This document shows positions 9,275 through 17,295 of a stretch of DNA of 64,000 nt, piece by piece. The DNA is taken from assembly GCA_964420125.1 (NCBI GenBank), contig CAYQQQ010000018.1, positions 22,113-86,112 of the forward strand, given 5' to 3'. The translations under genes were made by a program, and so were the position numbers. The notes below the pieces were generated by a model. It saw only the letters and a program-made list of their open reading frames with translations. It made no database searches and was not told where the DNA came from. The stretch's first letter is position 1. Every line of letters starts with the position of its first letter. This stretch comes from CAYQQQ01 sp964420125 (GTDB taxonomy: Bacteria; Actinomycetota; Acidimicrobiia; Acidimicrobiales; Microtrichaceae).

Positions 9275-10080
9275 TCAGAGCCGGTCGAGCAGGAGGGACT
9301 GGTTCGAGCGGCCGACGGCACCCCCGCGGTCCCAGATCGATGTGTCGCTCGCCCCGATGCCCTCGGCCGAGGTGCGGGTCACCGCGTCGAGGCCGATCCA
9401 CTCGCCCTGCGGCTCGCGCCACAGCGTGAGGGTGAGGTCGGGGTTGATGAAGACGGTGGAGCCGTCCCACGGCACCACCGAGCTGATCCCGTTGGCGAAG
9501 TCGGCGGCGGCGGCGGCGCGTTGCCATCCCGTCGGGACCTCTCCCGGCACGACCGGAACCCGGAGGCGCACCCAGTCGAACGCCGGGCCGGGTTCTCCGA
9601 AGATCCCTCGGGCGAAGCGGTGCTCGACCGCGGCGTTGTGAAAGGCGCGGTAGGTCTGCTCGATCGCCTCGGGGTCATCGGGAAGGGCAGGCGGTGCCGC
9701 GCCGGTGGTGGCGCCGTCGGGGAAGTCCACCGCTGCGGTGCGGATGCGTTGCGCTCGGGCATCGCCACCAGCTGGCCGTCGTCGGCCCGTCCGAGGGACG
9801 CCTCCAGCATCCCGACCTTGCGGCCGGGGCGGACGACCGCTGCGCTCAGCCACAGCGGGGCGATCGGCACCGGCCGCAGCAGCTCGACGGTGACCCTGCT
9901 GAGGCGCATGGGCACCGGGGCCTCGAGCCGCTCGAGGGCTCTGGTGAGCAGCGCTGCAGGGGGTCCGCCGTGCAGCGCCTCCGGCGACCAGGGTCCCCGT
10001 GCGAGATCCGTCGGGAGCCAGTGCTCGGTGTCCTCCGCGGCCCCGGGTGGCGGGTGGAGGGGTTGGAACAGCGAGTCCAT
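9275..10080 (-). pseudogene. Acyl-CoA thioesterase-like gene with a frameshift
   Basis: The N-terminal half (ATG at 10080; MDSLFQPLHPPPG..., HGGPPAALLTRALER) reads in one frame to LGRADDGQLVAM; the C-terminal half (RAQRIRTAAVDFP ... FINPDLTLTLWREPQGEWI ... stop at 9275) continues in another frame. Both halves together match a double-hotdog thioesterase-family protein of about 268 aa common in actinobacteria. The break is near 9757-9761 and is best explained by one missing base after the ATG codon of ...VAM: restoring one base yields AMARAQRIR. Either a recent pseudogene or a sequencing error. The gene faces away from meaB; a TAGGCT -10 box lies 9 nt before its ATG. Confidence 0.72.
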
Positions 10081-10089
10081 CGGGACCGC

Positions 10090-10095
10090 AGCCTA
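10090..10095 (-). promoter_or_regulatory. -10 box of the thioesterase gene
   Basis: TAGGCT on the minus strand, 9 nt upstream of the ATG at 10080, with no Shine-Dalgarno sequence; fits a leaderless or near-leaderless transcript. Confidence 0.45.
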
Positions 10096-10213
10096 CGAAC
10101 CGCGTCGTCCGATGCCGGAACTGGTCCGGTGTGGGAGCACAGGGGTGCGGCCGACGCCGGTCGGCTCGTCGGGGCGCGGGCTTCGGGTCGAGTGGTGGGC
10201 GCGGGGCCGCTTG

Positions 10214-10219
10214 TAGCCT
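10214..10219 (+). promoter_or_regulatory. -10 box of meaB
   Basis: TAGCCT followed by exactly 7 nt and the ATG at 10227; no ribosome-binding site, so the transcript is probably leaderless. Confidence 0.5.
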
Positions 10220-10226
10220 CTGGCCG

Positions 10227-11240
10227 ATGGCCGCACCCCTGAGCGTCACGGACCACGTCGAGGGCGTGCTGGCCGCAGATCCGGCGATCCTCGCTCGCAC
10301 GATCACCCTCGTGGAGTCCCGGCGGCCGGACCATCGGCGGCTCGCTCAGGAGGTGCTGCGCTCGCTCCTTCCGCACACCGGAGGTTCCCATCGGGTGGGC
10401 ATCACCGGCGTTCCCGGCGTGGGCAAGAGCACCTTCATCGATCAGCTCGGGATCAACCTGACCGCCGAGGGCCACCGCGTGGCGGTGCTGGCGGTCGATC
10501 CCACGAGCCGTCGCAGCGGTGGCTCCATCCTGGGCGACAAGACGCGCATGGAGCGGTTGTCCGTCGACTCCCGCGCCTTCATCCGCCCGTCCCCCGCCGG
10601 CGACACGCTCGGTGGGGTGGCACGGGCGACCCGTGAGACCATCCTGGTGTGCGAGGCGGCGGGCTTCGACGTCGTCCTGGTGGAGACGGTCGGAGTGGGG
10701 CAGTCCGAGACGGTCGTGGCCGACATGGTGGACTTCTTCCTGGTGCTGATGCTGGCCGGCGCGGGCGACGACCTGCAGGGCATCAAGAAGGGCGTCCTGG
10801 AGCTGGCGGACATGGTCGCGGTGAACAAGGCCGACGGGGACAACGTGGACCGGGCGGAGCGGGCAGCGGCCGAGTACCGCATGGCCCTCCACCTGATGTC
10901 ACCTGCCAGCCCCACCTGGTCGCCGCCCGTGTTGACCTGCTCAGGGCTGGCCGATGTCGGCCTGGACGAGCTGTGGGGGCAGATCTGCCGTCACCGGTTG
11001 GCCTTGGACGCGACCGGTGAGCTCGTGCAGAAGCGCCGCGACCAGCAGGTGCGCTGGATGTGGTCCATGCTCGACGACCGCCTTCGGGACGACCTTCGCA
11101 GCCGCCCGGAGGTGATGCAGCGCCTCGAGGACCTCGAGGCCGACGTGCGGGCGGGCACCATCACCCCGACCGCGGCCGTGGACGACGTGTGGGCGTTGCA
11201 TCGGGGGGCTCCACCGTCGGAGGATGGCGCGCCCGGGTAG
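10227..11240 (+). CDS. meaB: MeaB/ArgK-type G3E GTPase, methylmalonyl-CoA mutase chaperone
   Basis: 337-aa P-loop GTPase that protects and reloads adenosylcobalamin-dependent methylmalonyl-CoA mutase. P-loop GVPGVGKST (Lys67), the family block DPTSRRSGGSILGDKTRM, switch segment ETVGVGQSE and base-recognition VNKADGDN are all present, so it should be active. The C-terminal dimerisation arm (RWMWSMLDDRLRDDL) is complete. The mutase genes are not in the window, so the partner must be encoded elsewhere. Start at 10227 fixed by the conserved N-terminus and the -10 box 7 nt upstream; it is divergent from the thioesterase gene. Confidence 0.93.
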   Translation: MAAPLSVTDHVEGVLAADPAILARTITLVESRRPDHRRLAQEVLRSLLPHTGGSHRVGITGVPGVGKSTFIDQLGINLTAEGHRVAVLAVDPTSRRSGGSILGDKTRMERLSVDSRAFIRPSPAGDTLGGVARATRETILVCEAAGFDVVLVETVGVGQSETVVADMVDFFLVLMLAGAGDDLQGIKKGVLELADMVAVNKADGDNVDRAERAAAEYRMALHLMSPASPTWSPPVLTCSGLADVGLDELWGQICRHRLALDATGELVQKRRDQQVRWMWSMLDDRLRDDLRSRPEVMQRLEDLEADVRAGTITPTAAVDDVWALHRGAPPSEDGAPG

Positions 11241-11260
11241 ATCTGCCCTGTCCCTGAGCC

Positions 11261-12007
11261 TTGCCAGTCGGACCGCACGACCGCTTCGCTGGGGAGGTGG
11301 AGCGGCGTCGGCGACGGAGCGAGGTGGTGCTGGCCCTCGCCATCGGCGTGCTGCTCGGCGTCGGGGCGTTCGCCGTGCAGGCGGGGGCGGACTTCCGGGC
11401 CCCGGTTCCGTCGCTCTCGCCGACGGCGATGCGCAGCGACCGCGAGGTCGAGCGGGCGGCTCGAGCGGGTGTGCTGCGGGCCGAGGTCGATGCCTGCCGC
11501 GTGCAGCGGGTCGGGACCGTCACCGTGCTGGGGGCCGGGGACGCTCCGGTGGGTCTGACCAACCAGCACGTGATCAGCGATGCGACGTCGGTGGTGCTCT
11601 CCGGGCAGGGCGACGCGCAGCCCGTCGAGGTGGCGGGCGCAGTGGATCACCGTGACGCGGCGCTCGTCGAGCTGCCGGGCACTGCCGGTGCCGGGTCGCT
11701 CGGCGTCGGCCTACGACCGCAGGTGGGCGACCGTGTCCTCGTGGCCGGCTTCCCCGGCGGTCGCTACGAGGCGGTGTGGGGAACGGTCCGCCGCTACGAG
11801 CAGCGGGTGGGACGGGGGAGCCTGACGGACGTGATGCTGATCGATGTGCAGGCGCATCCAGGTCTGTCCGGCGGCGCCGTGCTGGACCGGGCTGGATCGG
11901 TGGCAGGGTTGGTCGCCGCTCGCGATCCCGCCACCGGCTGGACCGTGGCCTACCCGTTGAGCGAGGTGCTGCACCGCCCGACCGAGCCGACCAGGGCGGG
12001 TTGCTGA
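11261..12007 (+). CDS. Membrane-anchored trypsin-like serine protease
   Basis: About 248 aa. A basic N-terminus (ERRRRR) precedes one hydrophobic signal-anchor segment (about 21-43), then a chymotrypsin/HtrA-like domain without PDZ. The likely triad is His103 (TNQHVIS), Asp132 (HRDAALVEL) and Ser203 in GLSGGAV. Expected to act outside the membrane; substrate unknown. The start is uncertain: the TTG at 11261 gives a full N-terminus but has no clear ribosome-binding site; a GTG at 11297 is an alternative. It begins 20 bp after meaB and may be cotranscribed with it. Confidence 0.75.
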   Translation: MPVGPHDRFAGEVERRRRRSEVVLALAIGVLLGVGAFAVQAGADFRAPVPSLSPTAMRSDREVERAARAGVLRAEVDACRVQRVGTVTVLGAGDAPVGLTNQHVISDATSVVLSGQGDAQPVEVAGAVDHRDAALVELPGTAGAGSLGVGLRPQVGDRVLVAGFPGGRYEAVWGTVRRYEQRVGRGSLTDVMLIDVQAHPGLSGGAVLDRAGSVAGLVAARDPATGWTVAYPLSEVLHRPTEPTRAGC

Positions 12008-12062
12008 TCCGGGACCCCGGGCATCACGGCAGGGTGTGCGACACGGCTGGCGCAGGTGGTGA

Positions 12063-12773
12063 TCAGGGCGATGGGTCCGGACCTCCGAGGTCGCCGATGC
12101 GCACCACGCCGCACTCGTAGGCGAAGATCACGGCCTGCACCCGGTCGCGCAGGTCGAGCTTCATGAGCACGTGGGCTACATGGGTCTTCACCGTCGCTTC
12201 GCTCACGTAGAGCTCTGCGGCGATCTCTGCGTTCGACGAGCCGCGTGCGAGCAGACCCAGCACCTCGTGCTCGCGTGCCGTCAGGGTGGCCAGCGCGACG
12301 GGAGCGAGCTCGTTGGGTCGGGGATCCGACAGCTCGGTCGAGGGTCGCTCCAGGAGCTGGCCGATCAGGCGGCGGGTCACCGAGGGCCCGAGCAGCGCGT
12401 CACCCCGTGCGACGACGCGCACCGCTTGGGCCAGCTCGTCGCGAGGCACGTCCTTCAACAGGAATCCGCTGGCTCCTGCCCTCAGCGCCGCGAGCACGTA
12501 CTCGTCGAGGTCGAAGGTCGTCAGCACCAGGACACGAGGCGCTCGCTCCCCGACCGCGCAGATGCGTCGGGTGGCTTCGATGCCGTCCATCTCCGGCATG
12601 CGGACGTCCATCAGCACGACGTCGGGGTGGAGCTCACCGGCCAGGTCGACCGCCTCCTGGCCGTTCGCAGCCTCGGCGACCACCCGGAGGTCGTCGTGGG
12701 CCTCGAGGATGGTGCGGAACCCGCTGCGCACGACCGGCTGGTCGTCGGCGACCAGCGCGGTGATCGGCGTCAC
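12063..12773 (-). CDS. NarL/LuxR-family response regulator
   Basis: 236 aa. Receiver domain with acidic pair Asp10-Asp11, phospho-acceptor Asp56 (LMDVRMPEMDG) and conserved Thr/Lys positions (LTTFD, FLLKDVP), followed by a LuxR-type helix-turn-helix (LTAREHEVLGLLARG, EIAAELYVSEATVKTHV). Transcription factor activated by the kinase encoded just upstream; its GTG start overlaps the kinase stop by 4 bp (GTGA). No target can be read from the sequence. Convergent with the protease gene, 55 bp apart. Confidence 0.93.
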   Translation of the reverse strand: MTPITALVADDQPVVRSGFRTILEAHDDLRVVAEAANGQEAVDLAGELHPDVVLMDVRMPEMDGIEATRRICAVGERAPRVLVLTTFDLDEYVLAALRAGASGFLLKDVPRDELAQAVRVVARGDALLGPSVTRRLIGQLLERPSTELSDPRPNELAPVALATLTAREHEVLGLLARGSSNAEIAAELYVSEATVKTHVAHVLMKLDLRDRVQAVIFAYECGVVRIGDLGGPDPSP

Positions 12774-13954
12774 GACGCGCTTCCGGTCGGCAGCACGGCG
12801 CGCAGCTCGAACCCGCCCTCGGGTCGTTGGACGGCCTCGAAGTGGCCGTGCAAGAGCTCGACCCTCTCGCGGATCCCGTGGAGGCCCTGGCCGCTGCCGG
12901 GCGAGGTGACCGGTGCGCGCATCTGATCGGTCGGTCGCAGATCCGGGCGGCCGTCGTCGGCGACGGTGATCTCGAGGGTCCCCGACCCGAAGCGCAACCC
13001 CACCCGAGCTCTGGCCGAGCGAGCGTGCTTCATCACGTTGGTGAGCCCCTCCTGGACGATCCGGAACGCGGACAGGCTCACCGCCGGGGGCACGTCCCGC
13101 TGCACACCGGTGACCTCCAGCTCGACCGAGAGGCCGCGTCGACGAACGCCGTCCACCAGCTCAGGGATCTCGGTCACCCCCGGTTGCGGTGAGGTCGGGG
13201 CGGCCTGCTGCCCGTCGGCCATCACATCCAGCATCGTGCGCAGCTCGCTCAGCGTGCGTCGGCCGGTGGCTGCCAGCTCGTCCAACGCAGTCGACGCCGC
13301 TGTCCCCTCGCAGGCGGAGGCGCCTGCCTCCGCCTGCACCACCATCATCGACACGTGGTGGGCGACCACGTCGTGCAGCTCACGGGCGAGATGTCGACGC
13401 TCGGCGTCTCGGGCGTCGCGGATCTCCCGGAGGTGCTCCTCCTGACGGAGCCGGGCGGCCTTCTCCATCTGGACGGTGAAGGCGTTGCGGACCCGCTGAC
13501 GATCGCCGACCAGCGGGGCGAGACCCAGAGCGACGACGGCCATCCACACGTCGAGCGCGTCAGAGTCGCCCGGAAGCAGGAGCGCCACGGCGGCCGCTGC
13601 CGCGGAAAGGCACCACACCAGCGCTGCGGTTCGCCGGGAGCAGCACTCGAACACGGTCGCCAGCGCGATCAGGGAACCGACGGCGACGAGGGGGTCGGGC
13701 CACTCCGCGAGCCCGTAGAGCACGCCGGCCAGACCGGTGATCGCCCACACGGCGAAGGGATGGCGACGGCGCCACACCAGCGGGGCGCACTGGGCCACCA
13801 TCACGACCACGGCCAAGGGGGCGAGGTCGGGCTCGTCCGAGCGCGCCCCGAGCAGCGCTGCACCCGACAACGTGAACACGAGCGCTCCGCCGGCGAGGGC
13901 CGCGTCACCGAGCGAGGGCGGCGTTCCCATGGCGGAGCGGGCTCCGGACGGCAC
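12770..13954 (-). CDS. NarL-type sensor histidine kinase (HisKA_3)
   Basis: About 394 aa with several membrane helices in residues 15-150, then a HisKA_3 segment RHLARELHDVVAHHVS with phospho-acceptor His194, and a HATPase domain (IVQEGLTNVMKHA, VADDGRPD, GQGLHGIRERV). Partner of the regulator encoded immediately downstream. The GTG at 13954 is chosen because a TACGGT box lies exactly 6 nt before it (leaderless), giving a short N-terminus before the first helix. An ATG at 14077 overlapping the previous stop (ATGA) is a possible alternative, but would add 41 residues of low-quality sequence. An internal ATG at 13930 is also possible. Confidence 0.88.
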   Translation of the reverse strand: MPSGARSAMGTPPSLGDAALAGGALVFTLSGAALLGARSDEPDLAPLAVVVMVAQCAPLVWRRRHPFAVWAITGLAGVLYGLAEWPDPLVAVGSLIALATVFECCSRRTAALVWCLSAAAAAVALLLPGDSDALDVWMAVVALGLAPLVGDRQRVRNAFTVQMEKAARLRQEEHLREIRDARDAERRHLARELHDVVAHHVSMMVVQAEAGASACEGTAASTALDELAATGRRTLSELRTMLDVMADGQQAAPTSPQPGVTEIPELVDGVRRRGLSVELEVTGVQRDVPPAVSLSAFRIVQEGLTNVMKHARSARARVGLRFGSGTLEITVADDGRPDLRPTDQMRAPVTSPGSGQGLHGIRERVELLHGHFEAVQRPEGGFELRAVLPTGSAS

Positions 13955-13960
13955 ACGTCG

Positions 13961-13966
13961 ACCGTA
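13961..13966 (-). promoter_or_regulatory. -10 box of the kinase-regulator operon
   Basis: TACGGT on the minus strand, 6 nt before the GTG at 13954; suggests that the two-component operon has its own leaderless transcript inside the end of the preceding gene cluster. Confidence 0.45.
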
Positions 13967-14073
13967 TCGCCGAGCCGGCTCGGGTTCATCCACCCCGAGG
14001 TGGAGGTGCCTCATCCGAAGGGACGAGATCGGACCAGCGGAGGTGGAGTCGTAGGTGGTTCCGACCAGCGAGG

Positions 14074-14469
14074 TCATCCTGGCCGGTAGCGATGCAGGGG
14101 GAAGGGGTAGCCGAGCAGACCGCAGTAGACGAGGAGGAACGCCAACGGTGCCACCAGTCCGAGGATGCCCAGGGCTAGGCCCACAGAGGACCGGCTGCGG
14201 GCGCATTGGTCACCGCAGCGGTAGGCGATGGCGGCGCAGACGGTGGCGGCGAGCGATCCGATCAAGGGGAGCACCGGCAGCAGTCCGACGATCGCCAAGC
14301 CGATCGACAAGTTCGCCAGCCCGAGGGCGCCGTCGTCGCCCGGCTCCGAGCTCGCCCGGGGACCCCCGTTCCGTGCCTCGGTTACCGCGGCGGAGATCGG
14401 TTCGGGTGGTGAGGTGGGGGAGCACACGTCCATCTGTGGACCGTACGCACCATCGCGGCGGGTCCACAT
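14074..14469 (-). CDS. Small DUF4190-like membrane protein
   Basis: About 131 aa: a hydrophilic Pro/Ser-rich N-terminus (about 45 aa) and two pairs of hydrophobic segments, LGLANLSIGLAIVGLLPVLP and VGLALGILGLVAPLAFLLVY, in the pattern of DUF4190-type proteins (SIGLxxxG repeats). Cysteines flank the loop YRCGDQC. Function unknown. The start is uncertain (ATG at 14469 or 14433), neither with a good ribosome-binding site. Its stop overlaps an ATG of the kinase frame. Confidence 0.6.
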   Translation of the reverse strand: MWTRRDGAYGPQMDVCSPTSPPEPISAAVTEARNGGPRASSEPGDDGALGLANLSIGLAIVGLLPVLPLIGSLAATVCAAIAYRCGDQCARSRSSVGLALGILGLVAPLAFLLVYCGLLGYPFPLHRYRPG

Positions 14470-14529
14470 CGCCCGTGAGGAGGATCTCGGACCTGCGCCG
14501 ACCCTCCGCAGCGCCCTGGGACCGGTCGG

Positions 14530-14691
14530 TCAGTCCTCGTCGCCGAACTCGATGTGGCGGAACTCCTCGTCGGTGAGTCGGTCCTCTTCCGGGACGTCCT
14601 CTTCGTAGCGTTCCCGCCGTGACCTCATGGCGAAGAAGGCGATCACGACGAGGATCGCCGCCAGTCCGAACAGCAGGATTCCCTGGAACAT
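14530..14691 (-). CDS. 53-aa single-pass membrane protein
   Basis: Short gene: ATG at 14691 preceded by a GGGGGG run, encoding a membrane helix (residues 3-21, GILLFGLAAILVVIAFFAM), a basic RSRRER segment, and an acidic tail ending FGDED. The topology (positive inside after the helix) and the codon-like GC pattern support a real protein. Function unknown; may act with the neighbouring membrane protein and two-component system on the same strand. Confidence 0.6.
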   Translation of the reverse strand: MFQGILLFGLAAILVVIAFFAMRSRRERYEEDVPEEDRLTDEEFRHIEFGDED

Positions 14692-14770
14692 CCCCCCATC
14701 TCACCACGTACGGCGGTGCAGGTGCGGCAGGGGAAGGACTCTTCGGTCGCGGCGCGGCGCCGACGGACCC

Positions 14771-15841
14771 TCAGGCGGCCCGTCGGACTGCCGTCGCCGC
14801 GGGCTCGGCAGGGCGATCGCCCTTGGGGGCCGCGGTCGTGGAGGTGGGGAGGTTGGTGGGCCGCCAGCCGGGCGGCACCTCGCCGACGGCGTCGGGTGGA
14901 ACCTCCCGCCGGGCCAGGTGCTTGAACAGGAGGTAGTACAGGACCAGCAGCGCCGGTGCCAGCACCAGCCCCCCGAGGGCCTTGCCCTTGGCCTCCGTCA
15001 GGTCGATCAGGTCGTGCATGGCCATGGTCAGCACCAGGGTGCCGAGCACGGTCCCCGACAGCGAGAACCTTCCTCGAAGGTGCCATGCCCTCCAGGCCAC
15101 GGCCGCGAACACGCCGGTGATGGTCATGTGGATCACGGGGTCGATGAACGGCTTGAGGATGGCGATCCCGTACAGCACCGCCTCGCCCTGGTGATCGGCG
15201 GTGCCGCGGTAGGCGTAGGTCGCCGTCTCCACGATGCCGAACGCGGCCGCCGAGGCCAGCACCAGGGCCAGGCCGGCGCGGGGGTCGCGGAAGCGGCGGG
15301 CGCCCCAGGCGAACATCGCCACCGGGACGGCCAGCTTGGCGATCTCTTCGATGGGTCCGACGGCGAGGATGGACCAGACGTCGTCCTTGGGGAGGAGTCG
15401 CTCGGTCTGGACGATCGCCTGGCCGACCAGCCCGCCGACCACGAAGGCGAACAGGAGGTCGTCGGGCCGCGCCACCTGGTGCATCCGGATCCGACCGTCC
15501 AGGTGGACGCCGTAGGCGAGGGCCACCAGCGCGCTGGCGATGGCGACGGTGCTCACGAGCGTTCCCGTGTTCTCGATCGCCGCGTACAGCGCGGCCCCGG
15601 TCACCGAGATCACGAGGGCGACCAGCACGAGGTGGAACCAGCGATGGTGGACGAAGGCCATGTGGTGACGGGTCCACGCCGGGAGTGGGGAGGGGGGACC
15701 TTCGCCGGGTTCGATCCGGTCGGTCCACGCTTCGCCGTCCCACCAGCGGCGTGTCGTGCCGTCGGGGTCGGCGGGATCGGTGTACCAGCCGCCAGGCGCG
15801 GCACGATCGGCCGTCGAGGCGTCGGTCTCGGTCGAGCTCAT
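14771..15841 (-). CDS. PrsW-family intramembrane metalloprotease with DUF2510 domain
   Basis: About 356 aa. Residues about 16-42 form a DUF2510 motif (GGWYTDPADP...RRWWDGEAW), common in actinobacterial membrane proteins. The rest is a polytopic PrsW-type protease: GPIEEIAKL (EExxK-like motif), FGIVETATY, HMTITG and HDLIDL carry the family's putative metal ligands (Glu-Glu, Glu, His, His). PrsW proteases cleave membrane substrates such as anti-sigma factors; here the divergent neighbour is an operon with an ECF sigma factor of the ECF41 type, which normally has no anti-sigma factor, so a link is only suggestive. The start ATG at 15841 gives the expected DUF2510 N-terminus. Confidence 0.88.
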   Translation of the reverse strand: MSSTETDASTADRAAPGGWYTDPADPDGTTRRWWDGEAWTDRIEPGEGPPSPLPAWTRHHMAFVHHRWFHLVLVALVISVTGAALYAAIENTGTLVSTVAIASALVALAYGVHLDGRIRMHQVARPDDLLFAFVVGGLVGQAIVQTERLLPKDDVWSILAVGPIEEIAKLAVPVAMFAWGARRFRDPRAGLALVLASAAAFGIVETATYAYRGTADHQGEAVLYGIAILKPFIDPVIHMTITGVFAAVAWRAWHLRGRFSLSGTVLGTLVLTMAMHDLIDLTEAKGKALGGLVLAPALLVLYYLLFKHLARREVPPDAVGEVPPGWRPTNLPTSTTAAPKGDRPAEPAATAVRRAA

Positions 15842-15898
15842 GTAGCAGGGGATCGGCCAGCTGCCTGCCCGACCTGAGAAACGCCGGAGGTGTCGTCG

Positions 15899-15925
15899 TG
15901 TCACAACCCGACCGTCGGCGACGTC
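15899..15925 (+). promoter_or_regulatory. ECF41-type sigma promoter (TGTCACA-N16-CGTC)
   Basis: TGTCACA at 15899-15905, a 16-bp gap, and CGTC at 15922-15925, as I recall the ECF41 consensus. It lies 8 nt before the ATG of the FAD oxidoreductase gene that is cotranscribed with an ECF41 sigma factor, so it is probably its autoregulated promoter. Confidence 0.7.
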
Positions 15926-15933
15926 GAGATGAC

Positions 15934-17295
15934 ATGGACCGATCGACGGAGCCCGATGACCCGACCGCCCATGGTGCACGACTCGCAGCGGCGCCCGGCA
16001 TCCCCCCTCGTGCCGACGCGGTCGTGGTGGGGGCAGGCCTTGCCGGACTGACCGCGGCAGCGCTGATCGCCGAGCGGGGACACGACGTGGTGGTGCTCGA
16101 CGGCACGCTCCCCGGAGGCCGAGCCCGCACCGACGAGCAGGAGGGGTTCCGGTTCAACCGGGGTCCGCACGCCCTCTACGACGCGGGTGCCGCCCGACGG
16201 GTGATGACCGGCCTGGGCGTGCGGACCTCCGGCGGCCCGCCACCCACGAAGGCCAGCTTCGTCCGTCTGGGCGACGAGCTCGCCGTGTTGCCGGTGACGG
16301 CCTCGCAGATGCTCACCTCCGGCCTGCTCGGTGTGCGGGAGAAGGCCCAGCTGGTCAGGTTCCTGCGCACCGTCGGTGGAGCGCGGCCTGCGTCCGAGCT
16401 GTCCACCGCGACGTGGCTGGCGCAGTGCAGGTTGACCGGCCGCGCCTACGACATGGTGGCCTGGCTGGTCCGGCTCACCTCCTACTGCGCGGAGCTGGAC
16501 CGCTTGTCCGCCGACGCGGCGGCGGAGCAGCTGGCGATCGGCCTGGCGGGCGTGACCTACCTCGACGGCGGTTGGCAGTCCCTGGTCGACTCGCTGCTGG
16601 AGCGTGGTGAGCGTCTCGGGGTGCAGGTGGTGACCGGGGTCTCGGTGCGGGCGTTGCGCGACACCGTCGGGGGCTGGGCCCTCGAGACGGCTCCGGGTGA
16701 GCTGACGTGCAGGTCGGTGGTGCTGGCCGCCGGAGGGCCCGCCGAGGCGGCGCGACTGCTGGGCTCTGCCGGTGTTCCCGCAGAGGCCCTCCCGCTGCCG
16801 GGTGACGCTCTCACGGCCGCAGCCCTGGACCTCGGGCTGCGGCGACCGCTGCGGCAGGCTGCTCTCCTGTTCTCCTTCGACGAGCCGCTGTACCTGTCCC
16901 AGCACGCCCCGCCGGCGGCCCTCGCACCGCCCGGAGGGGCCGTGGTGCACGCCCTGCGCTACGGCGCTCGCGACGCGCGCTCCGACCGGGCCGATCTCGT
17001 GGCGCATGCCGCAGCTGCGCGGATCGACCTCGACCAGGTGGTGGCGCAGCGGTTCCTGGCTCGCATGGTGGTGGCACACAGCGTGCCGACTCCCGAGCGG
17101 GGCGGTCTTGCCGGCCGACCTCCCGTGGCGGTCGCCGACGCCGAGGGGGCGTTCCTGGCGGGTGACTGGGTGGGTGGGCGCGGGCAGCTGGCCGACGCGT
17201 CGGTGGCGTCGGCCGAGGAGGCGGCCGAGGCCGTCCACCGGTTCCTCACGGGGCCGGTCCTGCGATCGAACCGCGTGGCAGGCTCGCGGCCATGA
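15934..17295 (+). CDS. FAD-dependent amine-oxidase/phytoene-desaturase-like oxidoreductase
   Basis: About 453 aa. N-terminal Rossmann FAD-binding motif VVVGAGLAGLTAAALIAERG followed by VVVLDGTLPGGRARTD, and a C-terminal FAD motif near FLAGDWVGGRGQLADASV, as in protoporphyrinogen-oxidase/phytoene-desaturase-like enzymes. Substrate unknown. Oxidoreductases are among the known partners of ECF41 sigma factors, and the sigma gene overlaps this stop by 4 bp (ATGA). Start: ATG 15934 is preferred because the ECF41-type promoter ends 8 nt before it (leaderless). A GTG at 15898 has a strong GGAGG at 7-nt spacing and would add 12 residues; it would need another promoter. Confidence 0.85.
   Translation: MDRSTEPDDPTAHGARLAAAPGIPPRADAVVVGAGLAGLTAAALIAERGHDVVVLDGTLPGGRARTDEQEGFRFNRGPHALYDAGAARRVMTGLGVRTSGGPPPTKASFVRLGDELAVLPVTASQMLTSGLLGVREKAQLVRFLRTVGGARPASELSTATWLAQCRLTGRAYDMVAWLVRLTSYCAELDRLSADAAAEQLAIGLAGVTYLDGGWQSLVDSLLERGERLGVQVVTGVSVRALRDTVGGWALETAPGELTCRSVVLAAGGPAEAARLLGSAGVPAEALPLPGDALTAAALDLGLRRPLRQAALLFSFDEPLYLSQHAPPAALAPPGGAVVHALRYGARDARSDRADLVAHAAAARIDLDQVVAQRFLARMVVAHSVPTPERGGLAGRPPVAVADAEGAFLAGDWVGGRGQLADASVASAEEAAEAVHRFLTGPVLRSNRVAGSRP

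Noticed and set aside
7991..10216. 741-codon open frame on the plus strand over the lipoprotein and thioesterase region
   Set aside because: Repetitive Val/Gly/Arg sequence typical of antisense shadows; the minus-strand genes have signal peptides and catalytic motifs.
11224..11655. Alternative ORF overlapping meaB end and the protease N-terminus
   Set aside because: Arg/Gly-rich sequence with no domain; protease triad is in the other frame.
15898..15933. GTG 15898 as the oxidoreductase start
   Set aside because: Although GGAGG is well spaced, this region contains the ECF41-type promoter itself, so ATG 15934 is preferred; kept as an alternative.
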